Below, piece after piece: positions 8,269 through 18,448 of a DNA stretch of 64,000 nt (its first letter is position 1; each line of letters starts with the position of its first letter). The notes under the pieces are model-generated. The model made no database searches. It was not told where the DNA came from and was given only the letters and a program-made list of their open reading frames with translations. Source of the stretch: Gammaproteobacteria bacterium (lineage in GTDB: Bacteria > Pseudomonadota > Gammaproteobacteria > Arenicellales > UBA868); contig JAKUQS010000003.1 in NCBI GenBank assembly GCA_022451485.1, forward strand, positions 1-64,000, read 5' to 3'. A program made the translations under genes and the position numbers.

Positions 8269-9785
8269 GCGCGTCCGTATACGCCCGGTGCGACAAAAAT
8301 ATAACGAAACGCGGTTGCTTTCACTGGCGCCAGGCGGGACCCCACGCCGTTCACCGACAGATCAATCCAGTGATATCCGGGGAAAAGTTTGGTTCCTTTT
8401 TCGAGACAGGCTGTGTCAGTCAACAAGCAGACCACCGCGATACCGTGCTCATCAATTTCGGCCCGCTCAACCCATGGACTTCTTTTAAAGTTCAGGTGCT
8501 GCAACACGGAAGGATGATCGGGCGAATGGAATGCAATGCTGTCTGGCGCCACTAACCCGCCGGCGACCAAACGCAACGGTGTGCCGTGCGCTGTGTGCCA
8601 TGACTTTGTGATCGTTCCTGCCAATTCCTTCCCGGGAAAAGCCTTGGCTTCATCTACAACCCAACCCAAACCATGCGCAGTTAATATGGCTACCGGAAGC
8701 AGCACGACCCAGACAAACGCGCCCGCCACCACTCTTCGACAATGCACCACCGACAGATGAGTCGGATACTGAAAAATCAACAGTAAGCCAAGCATCCCCA
8801 GTAGCGGCCCACCCCATCGACTGGATATATCTACGCCAAGCAGCAAGCCAGGTACAGCCGTCGCCAACAAGGGGAAGAAAGTCACCATATAAATCAACGA
8901 ATGGGATTCCTGCCACGAAACTTTTTTAAACAAGTGATACCAGCGATGCTGTGATTGATCACCGGGTATGGCTAACACGAACACAATAAATGCCGGCAGC
9001 GCGTAAACCAACTGTGCTAGGAGAAATTTGACCGGGGGCCAGCGCCAAGCGAGCGATGAGAAATTAAAATAATCACCTATGTGTTCGATCGTTCCAACCT
9101 TGTTCAAAATAACATGTTGCACATGCAGTGCCATGGCAACCGTAAATAATGCGACCGCAACATAAGGGCCTAGCGTGCGCCAGGTTGCTCTGCCACGCGC
9201 CGTCAACACAAAAACCAACCCAATCGCAACCAGCAACGTGACAGAGTAGTACTTACATAACATCGATGCCACGGCCAGCAGACCGAGCACAATCCAGTCC
9301 GAAAGACGTTGTCGATGCAGAGCAAAGTAGGCAAATAATGTAGTCAGCGCCCACAATGAGATCAACATTGCACTGTGGTTAAACCGCTGACTCAAAAAAC
9401 TATAGTAGGGAACAAATTCGAGCAAACACACAGCAGTTAGTGCTACCCGCGCGCTGACAAATTGTCTGGCTAAGAACCAGATAGCAGTCAATGCGAGCGC
9501 AATATTCACCTGGGCCAGCACGACGTAGGACAGATTGTTGATGCCGAAGATCTTCAAGAATCCCGCCACCACCCAGGGGACAAGTGGTGGATGCAACGAA
9601 TAGGACCACTGCCACTCCTGCCCCCAGGCAAAATGCATCATGCTGTCGCTGTCTAACTCATGACGCGTCAGGCCTGGAACTAACGACCACATCAGGGCGT
9701 GCAATGTAAGAAACACGAAGAACGTGCGACCCGCGTACTCATCGCTGACTGCACGCTGAAAAATCTTCTGAATGGACCTATCCAT
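8262..9785 (-). CDS. Glycosyltransferase family 39 (ArnT-like) membrane protein
   Basis: About 507 residues from ATG at 9785 (a GGTGA lies eight bases upstream; TTG at 9800 is in frame but lacks a ribosome site). Roughly ten or more hydrophobic segments fill the first 400 residues. The first periplasmic loop has the acidic pair expected for GT39/ArnT proteins (ELDSDSMMHF) followed by HPPLVPWV. A soluble C-terminal part of about 100 residues follows. Members move a sugar from a polyprenyl-phosphate carrier to lipid A or protein in the periplasm. Acceptor and sugar are unknown. No other envelope-glycan genes are nearby, so it is an isolated cargo gene. Confidence 0.75.
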   Translation of the reverse strand: MDRSIQKIFQRAVSDEYAGRTFFVFLTLHALMWSLVPGLTRHELDSDSMMHFAWGQEWQWSYSLHPPLVPWVVAGFLKIFGINNLSYVVLAQVNIALALTAIWFLARQFVSARVALTAVCLLEFVPYYSFLSQRFNHSAMLISLWALTTLFAYFALHRQRLSDWIVLGLLAVASMLCKYYSVTLLVAIGLVFVLTARGRATWRTLGPYVAVALFTVAMALHVQHVILNKVGTIEHIGDYFNFSSLAWRWPPVKFLLAQLVYALPAFIVFVLAIPGDQSQHRWYHLFKKVSWQESHSLIYMVTFFPLLATAVPGLLLGVDISSRWGGPLLGMLGLLLIFQYPTHLSVVHCRRVVAGAFVWVVLLPVAILTAHGLGWVVDEAKAFPGKELAGTITKSWHTAHGTPLRLVAGGLVAPDSIAFHSPDHPSVLQHLNFKRSPWVERAEIDEHGIAVVCLLTDTACLEKGTKLFPGYHWIDLSVNGVGSRLAPVKATAFRYIFVAPGVYGRAQ

Positions 9786-9920
9786 ACCCAGTGTCACCAA
9801 TCAGTAGGAGGACGCATCATTCGAGTAGTCGTTACATCAGATAGGCCGGCGGCCGTTCTACGCAATGGAATGACACCAGTCTTCATCAGTCACACTACCA
9901 CGCCCAACTCACCGGGGCTT

Positions 9921-10784
9921 TCATGACGTCCCTTTTTTACGCGCGCTGCGCGCATGCACCACCAGTGCACTCATTAGCAGAGCACCACCAATGAAGGTGC
10001 TACGAGTCGGCACCTCACCGACACCAATCCAGGCCCACAAAGGGGCAAGCATGGGTTCAGCCAATGCATAAAGCGTCAGCTCGACCGCCGGCACTGTCTG
10101 TGCCGCCGCGACGAAAAGCAATCCACCGATACCGATCTGAAAAACACCCAACATCACGCACAGCAAAAGATCTCGGACAGGGATCAACAGTCCAGACTGC
10201 ATTGTCGTCGTCATGAGCAAGCCGACAAGCGCACCCACAACACCGGCATAAAAAATAGCCGGCGCCATGTCTTGGGTTCTGCCCAAACGCAAGGACACCG
10301 CATAACAACCAAAAAAAAATACCCCCAATAATGCCACCAGATCGCCAACCCACCCCGCGGTGTGCCAGTTTCCTCCCACCATCACCGTAATACCGACCAT
10401 CGCAATAATGATGGCCAACCAAGTGCCCCACCGAGTCCGCTCGCCCAGCACATAATGCCCGATCACCGCCGCAACAAGGGGTCCGGAAGCCATCAGTAAC
10501 GTGGCGTTAGCGACCGTGGTATGGGTAAGCGCAAAAATATTAGAAATCATTGCCAAACCAACGAAGGCACCTGCCATCCCCGCTTTCCAACCCGCTAATT
10601 GAAAAACAATCCTCAATCGCCCGCGATAGCGGATTACCATCACGATGATCACGAATAAAGCAAGGCTACTGCTGCGATAAAAATTGATCTGCCAATGATT
10701 TGCAGACTCCATCAGTCGGACGGTCACCCCAGAGATACTCCAGAATACCGGCGCCAACAGCGCGAATAGATAGTGTCGCTGCAT
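9921..10784 (-). CDS. EamA/DMT-family transporter (10 TM)
   Basis: A 287-residue inner-membrane protein with ten hydrophobic segments arranged as two EamA repeats of five helices, the standard size for drug/metabolite exporters. The first repeat begins LLAPVFWSISGVTVR; the second ends with AEPMLAPLWAW, a conserved EamA segment. It probably exports a small metabolite such as an amino acid. A Lys/Arg tail lies in the cytosol. It is one of three EamA genes in the window. Confidence 0.85.
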   Translation of the reverse strand: MQRHYLFALLAPVFWSISGVTVRLMESANHWQINFYRSSSLALFVIIVMVIRYRGRLRIVFQLAGWKAGMAGAFVGLAMISNIFALTHTTVANATLLMASGPLVAAVIGHYVLGERTRWGTWLAIIIAMVGITVMVGGNWHTAGWVGDLVALLGVFFFGCYAVSLRLGRTQDMAPAIFYAGVVGALVGLLMTTTMQSGLLIPVRDLLLCVMLGVFQIGIGGLLFVAAAQTVPAVELTLYALAEPMLAPLWAWIGVGEVPTRSTFIGGALLMSALVVHARSARKKGTS

Positions 10785-11006
10785 CAGAGAAAAATTGAAA
10801 ATCTAACTCTCTAGTCGCCGCTGATGATCAACATCACGCAATAAAAAAGTAAAAGTGAAATCGTGAGGTTCCAGGAAATTGCCACCATATTGGCCTTACA
10901 AAAAGCCACCAAACGATCAATTTTTTCTTTCATTGAAGAACACTCCCACCGTCAACAGACCACGATCCATGGGCTACTCAGTGGACCCGTTCGTAAACCA
11001 TGCCAC

Positions 11007-11909
11007 TCATTTTGACATGCCCGTTTCATCACCCGGCAACCAAACCTCAGTGTGGCGTGCCTCGTCACTTCTAACCTGCCATCTGCCAAGCGCTACTTTG
11101 TGTAGAAACCCCTCAACAGCTGCATTAAATTTGGCTGGTTCCTCCGAATTCACTGCATGACCCGTCTTAGAGAATATCTCTAATCCGGCGAATGGCAGCG
11201 TGCGCTTCAGATATAAATTCATTTCCAAAGTGGGTTCATCCTCATCGCCAACCACTAACAAAGTCGGTACCTGAAGTAAACGCAATGATTCTTCAAGATC
11301 GAGAACACTCGGTCGCTTGGCCTGCACCTCGCGCACTGACCTTGACAGTCCTTCAGCCGAATGCTCGGCGAGTCTCTCTGCCCACTCGTGCCAACCACGG
11401 GGATCCTTGTCTTTGAACTGCACCCGATAAGCGCTACTCGCATAGTCACGAGCAACAGCCGCCATCCCTTCTTTTTCCAATCTTTCAGCAAAGCGCTCTG
11501 CCTGAGCTGGCCAAATCTCAGCCACATCTCGTGCAGACCCATGACCACAACCGGCCACCACAAGGGACCGAGTCATCGCGGCATAACGGATTCCAAAATG
11601 AAGCGCGGTGTAAGCCCCCATAGACAGCCCAACGACGTGTGCACGGTCGATTTCCAAGTGCCGAAGCAACGCAGCCAGGTCATCAGCAGCACGGTCCTGC
11701 GAATAGTCACTAGGCATTGAGGGAATATCCGATGGCGAATAACCGCGTGCGTCGAAACTGATGCATCGATACAGCCGGCCAAAATAACGCATCTGCGGTT
11801 CCCAAATGCGCGAATCGCCGGTCATCTCATGCGCAAAAACTAGCGCTGTACCACTACCCACTTCCTGATAGTGCAATTTGACTCCGTCTTCACTGACAGC
11901 AAATGGCAT
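11007..11909 (-). CDS. Alpha/beta hydrolase, PcaD-like
   Basis: A 300-residue alpha/beta-hydrolase. The nucleophile elbow is GLSMGAY (Ser near residue 97). The oxyanion region follows the first strand (VFAHEMTG) and the catalytic His is in KTGHAVN near the C-terminus. The overall plan resembles 3-oxoadipate enol-lactonases and other C-C or ester hydrolases. I place the start at ATG 11909 because AGGAG stands five bases before it; the GTG two codons upstream has no room for a ribosome site. Substrate unknown. Confidence 0.8.
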   Translation of the reverse strand: MPFAVSEDGVKLHYQEVGSGTALVFAHEMTGDSRIWEPQMRYFGRLYRCISFDARGYSPSDIPSMPSDYSQDRAADDLAALLRHLEIDRAHVVGLSMGAYTALHFGIRYAAMTRSLVVAGCGHGSARDVAEIWPAQAERFAERLEKEGMAAVARDYASSAYRVQFKDKDPRGWHEWAERLAEHSAEGLSRSVREVQAKRPSVLDLEESLRLLQVPTLLVVGDEDEPTLEMNLYLKRTLPFAGLEIFSKTGHAVNSEEPAKFNAAVEGFLHKVALGRWQVRSDEARHTEVWLPGDETGMSK

Positions 11910-12145
11910 GATCACTCCTTTCTGATAAAAAACCGCCTCGAGACCATCCTAAGAATCCCGTGTCCTATGGATAAGGATACCAATGTGAACCCATGACCCG
12001 CGGACACGATGGGCCCAAGTACACTGCGTAGGTTAGTGTATCAATGGCGGGCCGGTCCAATTCACCAGTAGACTCACTCATATACCATCAACCGTCGTGT
12101 CCACCTCCCGCCCCTGCGCTTAGACCACCAGCGATGGAGACCACC

Positions 12146-12706
12146 ATGAACTATGTCCACCCTCTACAGCCTGAACCCATGACTGATGCAACCTTCGCGG
12201 CATTCGGGGAACTGTGGCAGGCACAGGATAGGCCTTCCGACACACGCATTCTCGCTGCCACCAAGTACCAACACGATGGACAGTCAACGGTCAGCGTGAT
12301 CTGGCAACCGCAGGGCTCACTCCAGTTCACGCAACTTGAGCGACATTTTGGTGTGACCCAGAGCTTCGTCCAACTCTCAGGTGCACCTGCTGTGGTCTGC
12401 GCGGCGCCGCCCACGGATTTAGATGACCCCCTGGCCATTCCCATGCCCACCGATGTGCAAGCATTTCTCATTGATCCAGGTATTGGGTATTCGTTCAAGC
12501 GCGGTACCTGGCACTCGCTTAACCGACACATACTGAAACCGCCCGGCGCTACGTTTATCATCTTGAACTCGTCACCCAACCCGACGCAGTTGGTGGACTA
12601 CCATTCAGGCACTGTGTCCATGTCAACCGACCTGGATATAGATCCTTCACCGACTGCGCTCCACTACCCACTCGAATCCCGTGTTATGTTTGAGATTCGA
12701 CCATAG
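12146..12706 (+). CDS. Ureidoglycolate lyase (AllA) family protein
   Basis: About 186 residues from the ATG at 12146, chosen because GGAG lies six bases upstream; a longer frame from 12044 adds a low-complexity leader without a ribosome site. The cupin-like fold of AllA is recognisable in the central FVQLSGAPAVVCAAP and GTWHSLNRHILKPPG segments. AllA splits ureidoglycolate to glyoxylate and urea in purine breakdown. No other allantoin genes are in the window, so a related lyase reaction on another substrate is possible. Confidence 0.7.
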   Translation: MNYVHPLQPEPMTDATFAAFGELWQAQDRPSDTRILAATKYQHDGQSTVSVIWQPQGSLQFTQLERHFGVTQSFVQLSGAPAVVCAAPPTDLDDPLAIPMPTDVQAFLIDPGIGYSFKRGTWHSLNRHILKPPGATFIILNSSPNPTQLVDYHSGTVSMSTDLDIDPSPTALHYPLESRVMFEIRP

Positions 12707-12746
12707 CGAAACACTTTTTCCCTGAAACTCCGTTGTCCTAATTATT

Positions 12747-13982
12747 GTGACATCGAAACAGCTTGGCATCATTGCGGATGATCTTTCAGGGGCAATCGAA
12801 TGTGCTGCGGTGTGCCGACGAATGGGCCATCAAGCGGTCGTTATAACGCGCATTCCCGAATCAGATCAGCCCGCGCAAACTCACGCCAGCGTGATCGTTG
12901 TCGTCACCGATAGTCGGCATCTGCCGTCGATAACCGCTAGTCACCGCCTGGATGCTGCCGTCCGCTGGCTAATGCGTCAGGGTATCTATTCGTTTTATAA
13001 GAAAACTGACTCGGCGGCTCGAGGGCCGCTTGCCGCTGAACTCGCGGCACTGGCCCGAGTTGAACCGACTTGTACCGTCTATTTTGTGCCAGCCTTTCCG
13101 CGCTTGGGACGCACCGTGATGGATGGGGTTCTCTACATCGATGGCATACCCGTTGCCGAGACTGCCTTCGCGAAAGATCCGCGCTCGCCCATAAACACCA
13201 GTTCGCTACTTACCTTGCTCCGCCAACAGACCGATGTACCCGTAACCCAAGCCAGCGGAAAAAGGGAAGCGTCTGCCACACTGGTACTCTGTGATGGCAC
13301 GAGCGATGACGATGTCCGTACATCCGTTGAGGCCGCTCAACGCTGCGGCGCGCGCCTCGCGGGTCCAGCAGGCGCTCTCGAAGCGCTTCTGCCACACCTT
13401 GATCTTGACGTGAGCCAACCCCTGGAAAGCCGAATGGACGGAAACTCGGTATTAATCGTGGCTGGCAGTTGTCACCCCGTTACTCAAGCCCAGATTGACC
13501 GTGCGGAATCTGATGGGGCCTGCGTCATCCGTCTGGTCCCACCTCACTCCATGGAAACCCCCCCGCTGCCGGATGCGTCTAACACCTTCATCGCGACGAC
13601 ACAGGACGCTTGGCGTCAACACCGCCCCGTCATCCTATGTACCGCCCGCTGCCCTGCCGACGTCGATGTCGCCCTCGCTGCCGGGCGACAACAGGGCCTT
13701 GATATCCATGTGTATACCGAGCAGATCACACAATACCTCGTCGCCACGACCACACACATTCTCCATACTCTCCACCCAAACTTAATCACAGTGTGCGGCG
13801 GTGCGACGAGCCAGGCCTTGATTGATGCTCTGGGAATTGACCGATTGGACCTGCTGCGGGAAATCGAACCGGGAATAGGCCTTTGCCGAGCACACACTGG
13901 CCACATGCTAGTTATCAAGAACGGCGCATTTGGTAAAGTAGATGCGTTAACTAACCTTTTCGCCCCCGTAACACTGGATTGA
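12747..13982 (+). CDS. Four-carbon acid sugar kinase (DUF1537, OtnK/DtnK type)
   Basis: A 411-residue kinase of the DUF1537 family, which phosphorylates threonate, erythronate or 3-oxo-tetronate at C4. The N-terminal substrate domain opens with IIADDLSGAIECA and has the conserved YKKTDSAARGPLA segment. The C-terminal nucleotide domain has the Gly-rich GGATSQALIDALG. The start is GTG at 12747. It is followed 18 bases later by a PdxA-type dehydrogenase, the usual genetic partner of this kinase: phosphorylation, then oxidation and decarboxylation to dihydroxyacetone phosphate. Which tetronate is used cannot be decided. Confidence 0.85.
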   Translation: MTSKQLGIIADDLSGAIECAAVCRRMGHQAVVITRIPESDQPAQTHASVIVVVTDSRHLPSITASHRLDAAVRWLMRQGIYSFYKKTDSAARGPLAAELAALARVEPTCTVYFVPAFPRLGRTVMDGVLYIDGIPVAETAFAKDPRSPINTSSLLTLLRQQTDVPVTQASGKREASATLVLCDGTSDDDVRTSVEAAQRCGARLAGPAGALEALLPHLDLDVSQPLESRMDGNSVLIVAGSCHPVTQAQIDRAESDGACVIRLVPPHSMETPPLPDASNTFIATTQDAWRQHRPVILCTARCPADVDVALAAGRQQGLDIHVYTEQITQYLVATTTHILHTLHPNLITVCGGATSQALIDALGIDRLDLLREIEPGIGLCRAHTGHMLVIKNGAFGKVDALTNLFAPVTLD

Positions 13983-14000
13983 TGACAGGACGCTAAATCG

Positions 14001-14969
14001 ATGCCATTTGGAATCACCATGGGCGACGCCTCTGGGGTCGGACCCGAAATCCTCCTTCGCGCTTACCATGCAAATCTATTGGCTAACGATGTCTTCGCTT
14101 ACGGTGACGCTGCGATCCTTGCCGCTGGCGCGAAACTGCTCGAATTGGACATTTCGCTTAATGTGATTCAACAGCCCAGCGAACTCATACCCGGTACGCT
14201 CAACGTACTTGATCTTGATTGTCTGACCTCAGACGACCTGACACCGGGGAAAGTCAATCGAAAAGCGGGGGCTGCGGCGAGAAACTATGTGCTCCGGGCG
14301 ACGGCCGATGCCCTCGCCGGAAAGATCAGGGCCATAGTCACCTTGCCCATGAATAAGGAGGCCACTCGCCTGTCTGATCCCACCTTCTGCGGGCACACCG
14401 AGTTGATCGCTGATGCTTGTGACACAGACAACTTTACCCTAATGCTGGCGACACCCGAAGTGGTGTGCACGCATGTCAGCACACATGTGTCGATGGAAGA
14501 GAGCATCGCCCGTTGCAAAACCGATCGAGTGCTCAACGTCATCACACTAACCCATGACACGCTTCAGCGGTTTATTCCCAATCCGCGTATCGCGGTCTGT
14601 GGCCTAAACGCCCATGCAGGAGAAAATGGTCTGTTCGGAATGCAAGATCTGGAGGAAATTAAACCGGCTGTTGCTCAAGCAAGAATAAACGGCATTGACG
14701 CTGAAGGTCCCTTACCGGGCGATACTACTTTTTATCTCGCTGTACATCAGGATCGCTATGACGGGATCGTTTGCCAATATCATGATCAAGGTCACGCGCC
14801 AATGAAACTGCTGGCATTCGAATCTGGCGTTAATGTAACCGCAGGCCTGCCCATCATTCGTACGTCAGTCGATCATGGCACTGCCTTTGACATTGCCTGG
14901 CAGGGAAAAGCCTTCACCGATGGGCTTACACACGCAATAGATTACGCTCGAAAACTGGCTGGTGATTAG
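14001..14969 (+). CDS. PdxA2-type 4-phospho-acid dehydrogenase
   Basis: A 322-residue PdxA family dehydrogenase, full length, with the family opening GITMGDASGVGPEI and metal-binding histidines in CGHTELIAD and YHDQGHAPMK. True PdxA makes vitamin B6; the coupling to a DUF1537 kinase points to the catabolic PdxA2 branch (threonate or erythronate 4-phosphate dehydrogenase, releasing CO2). An AGGA lies about ten bases before the ATG. It overlaps the end of the convergent uup gene by four bases. Confidence 0.85.
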   Translation: MPFGITMGDASGVGPEILLRAYHANLLANDVFAYGDAAILAAGAKLLELDISLNVIQQPSELIPGTLNVLDLDCLTSDDLTPGKVNRKAGAAARNYVLRATADALAGKIRAIVTLPMNKEATRLSDPTFCGHTELIADACDTDNFTLMLATPEVVCTHVSTHVSMEESIARCKTDRVLNVITLTHDTLQRFIPNPRIAVCGLNAHAGENGLFGMQDLEEIKPAVAQARINGIDAEGPLPGDTTFYLAVHQDRYDGIVCQYHDQGHAPMKLLAFESGVNVTAGLPIIRTSVDHGTAFDIAWQGKAFTDGLTHAIDYARKLAGD

Positions 14970-16879
14970 CGCGCACCCTTGAGGGCGTTACCTGATTCTT
15001 CCAGCTCTGCCCAGCGCTCGACCACCGCTTCTAATTCCGCTTCGGTAACCTGCAACTGATCCAATACCGGTCGCGTCATGTCGTACGGGTGATCGTAAAA
15101 CCCGGGCGCAGCTACTTGTTTTCTCAGCGCCTCGACCTCCCCTTCCAGGCGACTAATCGTCTCGGGTAACTGGTCGAGTTCCCGTTGAAGTTTATAAGTG
15201 AGTCGGGGCTTAGTGGTCTGCCGATCTGCTCTCGACATAGTTACCGATGACTCCTCAATGAGTTTTACTCCCTGTCCGTCGACGGCCGCTAAGGACCGAC
15301 CGTGCTTCAACCAATCCCGATAACCACCAACATACTCGCGAACTTTTCCGTCTTGCTCAAATACAACAATGCTGGTCACCACGTTGTCGAGAAACTCGCG
15401 ATCATGACTAACCACAATCAAAGTGCCGCTGTAATCCAACAAGCGATCTTCTAACACCTCAAGGGTCTCGACGTCCAAATCGTTAGTCGGTTCATCCAGC
15501 ACTAGGAGGTTACTCGGCTGGGTGAATAAATGCGCCAAGATCACTCGATTACGCTCACCACCGGACAGTGCGCCAACGGGTGTCATCGCTCGTTTCGCCG
15601 TGAATAAGAATCCCCGGAGATACCCAATTACGTGACGCCGATTGCCGCCCAATTCAATATAGTCTTTGCCTTCACCAACCACTTCGGCCACTGTTTTTTT
15701 CGGATCAAGCGATCGACGATGCTGATCAAAATAGCCCACCTCAATATTGACACCCCACTTGATGCTGCCTGATTGAGGCTGCAATTCACCGGTCAATATT
15801 CTCAATAACGTGCTTTTTCCGACGCCGTTGTTACCGACCACGCCAATCCGATCTCCGCGCAGAATGCGCATAGAAAAATCGTCAACCAAGCGAGTATCTC
15901 CGTAGCCGTAACAAACACGGCGGGCCTCGATTATTTTCTTGCCCGAACGCTCTGATTCCTCAATGTGAATCCGTACTTTTCCTTCCGGCACCACTCTCTC
16001 CGCCCGTTCACGCCGCATACCAATCAGCGAACGCACTCGCCCCTCATTGCGACGACGTCTAGCCTTAATACCCTGACGGATCCATGCTTCCTCTTCCGCC
16101 AGTTTTTTATCAAACTCCGAGTTGCTTCGCTGTTCCTCACTCAAAGATTGTTCCTTATCAAATAAGTAACGGCGGTAATCTCCTGGCCAACTTCTCAATT
16201 TTCCACGATCAATTTCAACAATGCGGGTAGCGACATTCTGGAGAAACGAACGATCATGGGTAATAAACAAAAGCGCGCCCATGAAATTGTTCAAACGGCG
16301 TTCCAGCCATTCGATGGTATCCAGATCGAGGTGATTTGTCGGCTCATCCAGCAACAAGAGATCAGGTCGCGATACCAGTGCCCGTGCCAGACAGACTCTC
16401 CGACACCATCCTCCTGATAATTCGCTCAGTGATCGATCAGTTGGCAGATCCAACTCAGAACAAACCGTTTTGACTTGTTGCTCTACGTTCCAGCCACCGT
16501 GGGTTTCGATCTGATCCTGCAACAGCTGGAGTTCTCGTAAACCCGCCGCATCAAGTGCCTGCTGAGAACGCTCACGGTATTCGCGACATAACGACTGAAT
16601 GGTATCGAGACCGCCAGCCACAAATTCTGTAACCTGTTGATGAAGATCCCGAGGCAATGCCTGCTCAAGCTGGCTGATGCCGATTACACTTGGCATATTG
16701 ATTTCCCCACTGTCAGGCTCCACCTCACCAGTGACCAGGCGCAGCATCGATGTTTTACCGGCACCGTTCCGCCCGATAAGACAAACCCGCTCACCCGCAT
16801 CGATCATGAAATCCGTCTCGCGTAACAACGCGTGCGCACCAAACTTTAAGCTGACGGCATCAAATCGAATTAATGGCAT
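14966..16879 (-). CDS. uup: ABC-F ATPase Uup
   Basis: A 637-residue soluble ABC-F protein with two ATPase domains and no membrane part. Walker A motifs are GRNGAGKTS (residues 36-44) and GNNGVGKST (near 353). Signature motifs are LSGGWCRRV and LSGGERNRV. Walker B is LLLDEPTNHLDLDT and LVLDEPTNDLDVET. After the second domain there is a charged, Leu-rich C-terminal region of about 90 residues, typical of Uup, which binds DNA or ribosomes. Uup contributes to ribosome rescue and transposon-excision control in E. coli. Housekeeping gene, not tied to the catabolic neighbours. Confidence 0.9.
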   Translation of the reverse strand: MPLIRFDAVSLKFGAHALLRETDFMIDAGERVCLIGRNGAGKTSMLRLVTGEVEPDSGEINMPSVIGISQLEQALPRDLHQQVTEFVAGGLDTIQSLCREYRERSQQALDAAGLRELQLLQDQIETHGGWNVEQQVKTVCSELDLPTDRSLSELSGGWCRRVCLARALVSRPDLLLLDEPTNHLDLDTIEWLERRLNNFMGALLFITHDRSFLQNVATRIVEIDRGKLRSWPGDYRRYLFDKEQSLSEEQRSNSEFDKKLAEEEAWIRQGIKARRRRNEGRVRSLIGMRRERAERVVPEGKVRIHIEESERSGKKIIEARRVCYGYGDTRLVDDFSMRILRGDRIGVVGNNGVGKSTLLRILTGELQPQSGSIKWGVNIEVGYFDQHRRSLDPKKTVAEVVGEGKDYIELGGNRRHVIGYLRGFLFTAKRAMTPVGALSGGERNRVILAHLFTQPSNLLVLDEPTNDLDVETLEVLEDRLLDYSGTLIVVSHDREFLDNVVTSIVVFEQDGKVREYVGGYRDWLKHGRSLAAVDGQGVKLIEESSVTMSRADRQTTKPRLTYKLQRELDQLPETISRLEGEVEALRKQVAAPGFYDHPYDMTRPVLDQLQVTEAELEAVVERWAELEESGNALKGAR

Positions 16880-16974
16880 GACCTATTCCGAAGTAAACTG
16901 GGGTTACTAGCCCCTAACAATCGGGGCGAAAGATAGTCGATTCCGCTGATTATTGCTGAAAAAGGATCCATCCA

Positions 16975-18348
16975 ATGACTCACCGAGCCAACTCGATCGC
17001 CGCCCGCGACATTGCGAGTGTCATTCATCCACAAACAAACCTGCAGCATCATCAAACAACGGGGCCAGAAATGACCCAACGTGGGGACGGCGTTTGCATT
17101 TATGACGACGAGGGTCGTGAGTATATTGATGCAACATCGGGCCTGTGGTGTGCCAGCTTGGGTTTCGCTACCAAACGCCTGGCAAAAGTGGCTTACGACC
17201 AGATGTGCGAATTGAGTTATTACCATCTCTACCGACATCGCAGCCACGAACCGGCAATTGAACTTGCCGAACGACTGTTGACCATCGCTCCCGTTCCCAT
17301 GTCAAAAGTCCTATTCCAATGTTCTGGTTCGGAGGCCAACGACGTAGCCATCAAACTGGTCTGGTATTACCACAACGCCATTGGCAAACCAGAGAAACGT
17401 AAGATCATCTCTCGTCACATGGGTTATCACGGTAGCACCATTGCGTCGGTCAGTCTAAGCGGGAAACCCGATATGCATGCGGATTTTAATTTACCTCTCG
17501 ATGGCTTTCTTCATACTGACTGGCCGCATTTTTACCGACATTCCGAACCTGGCGAAAGCGAGATTGAATACTCGTCGAGACTGGCTCAACGGTTAGAGTC
17601 ACTAATCATCTCCGAAGGTCCTGAAACAATCGCTGCATTCTTTGCGGAGCCGGTCATGGGCGCAGCGGGTGGCGTCGTTCCCCCCGATGGATACTTTGAG
17701 AAAGTTCAATCAGTGCTGCGAAAATATGACATTCTTTTTGTAGTCGACGAAGTCGTCTGTGGATACGGCCGAACGGGCCGAATGTGGGGAAGCGAAACCT
17801 ACAACATCCAGCCCGACATTCTCACAACTGCAAAGGCGCTATCCGCCGCTGCACTGCCGATCTCGGCCGTTATGGTGAATGACAAAGTCTACCAGGCTAT
17901 GTTGGATGAGAGCGACAAATTAGGCAGCTTCGCACACGGATTCACCTATGCCGGACACCCCGTTAGTGCAGCGGTCGCTGTCGAAACTCTTAAAATATAC
18001 GAAGAAATCGATGTCGTTAAGCTGGCCCAAAAGAACGGAGAAATGCTATCCCAAGCACTGATGCCAGCGAAAGATCACCCACTGGTCGGTGATATCAGTC
18101 AGGTGGGACTGCTTGCGGGCATTGAGTTGGTTTGCGATAAAGCGACACGCAAATTGTTCGGACCCGAGGTCGGCATCGGCGCGCGCGTCGTTGCCGCATC
18201 CCAACGCCACGGCCTGATACACCGCGGCATGGGTGACCGGGTCGCGTTTGCCCCTCCTTTCATCATCAATGAAACCGAAATTCAGAACATCGGCAACCGC
18301 TTTATCCAGGCACTAGACGATGTCTGGGCTGAGACCAGATCGCATTAA
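16975..18348 (+). CDS. Class III aminotransferase (omega-amino acid/taurine type)
   Basis: A 457-residue PLP enzyme of fold type I. The PLP lysine is Lys287 in TTAKALSAAALP, and the FVVDEVVCGYGRTG segment upstream holds the Asp that binds the pyridine nitrogen. The size and the YHGSTIASVSLSG segment match omega-amino acid:pyruvate and taurine:pyruvate transaminases. AAGGA lies nine bases before the ATG. It heads a same-strand series with TRAP subunits and ComD/ComE-like subunits. In that context it could deaminate taurine, cysteate or another amino-sulfonate, but class alone does not settle the amine. Confidence 0.85.
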   Translation: MTHRANSIAARDIASVIHPQTNLQHHQTTGPEMTQRGDGVCIYDDEGREYIDATSGLWCASLGFATKRLAKVAYDQMCELSYYHLYRHRSHEPAIELAERLLTIAPVPMSKVLFQCSGSEANDVAIKLVWYYHNAIGKPEKRKIISRHMGYHGSTIASVSLSGKPDMHADFNLPLDGFLHTDWPHFYRHSEPGESEIEYSSRLAQRLESLIISEGPETIAAFFAEPVMGAAGGVVPPDGYFEKVQSVLRKYDILFVVDEVVCGYGRTGRMWGSETYNIQPDILTTAKALSAAALPISAVMVNDKVYQAMLDESDKLGSFAHGFTYAGHPVSAAVAVETLKIYEEIDVVKLAQKNGEMLSQALMPAKDHPLVGDISQVGLLAGIELVCDKATRKLFGPEVGIGARVVAASQRHGLIHRGMGDRVAFAPPFIINETEIQNIGNRFIQALDDVWAETRSH

Positions 18349-18448
18349 CAAACTGTTGAGTTGCTCTTAGCACCTGCCAACCGCGTGTTGTTGTCCGACT
18401 GCCGCGCTGCAATGACCATCGCGCCTACACCATAAAAAAACATCGTTT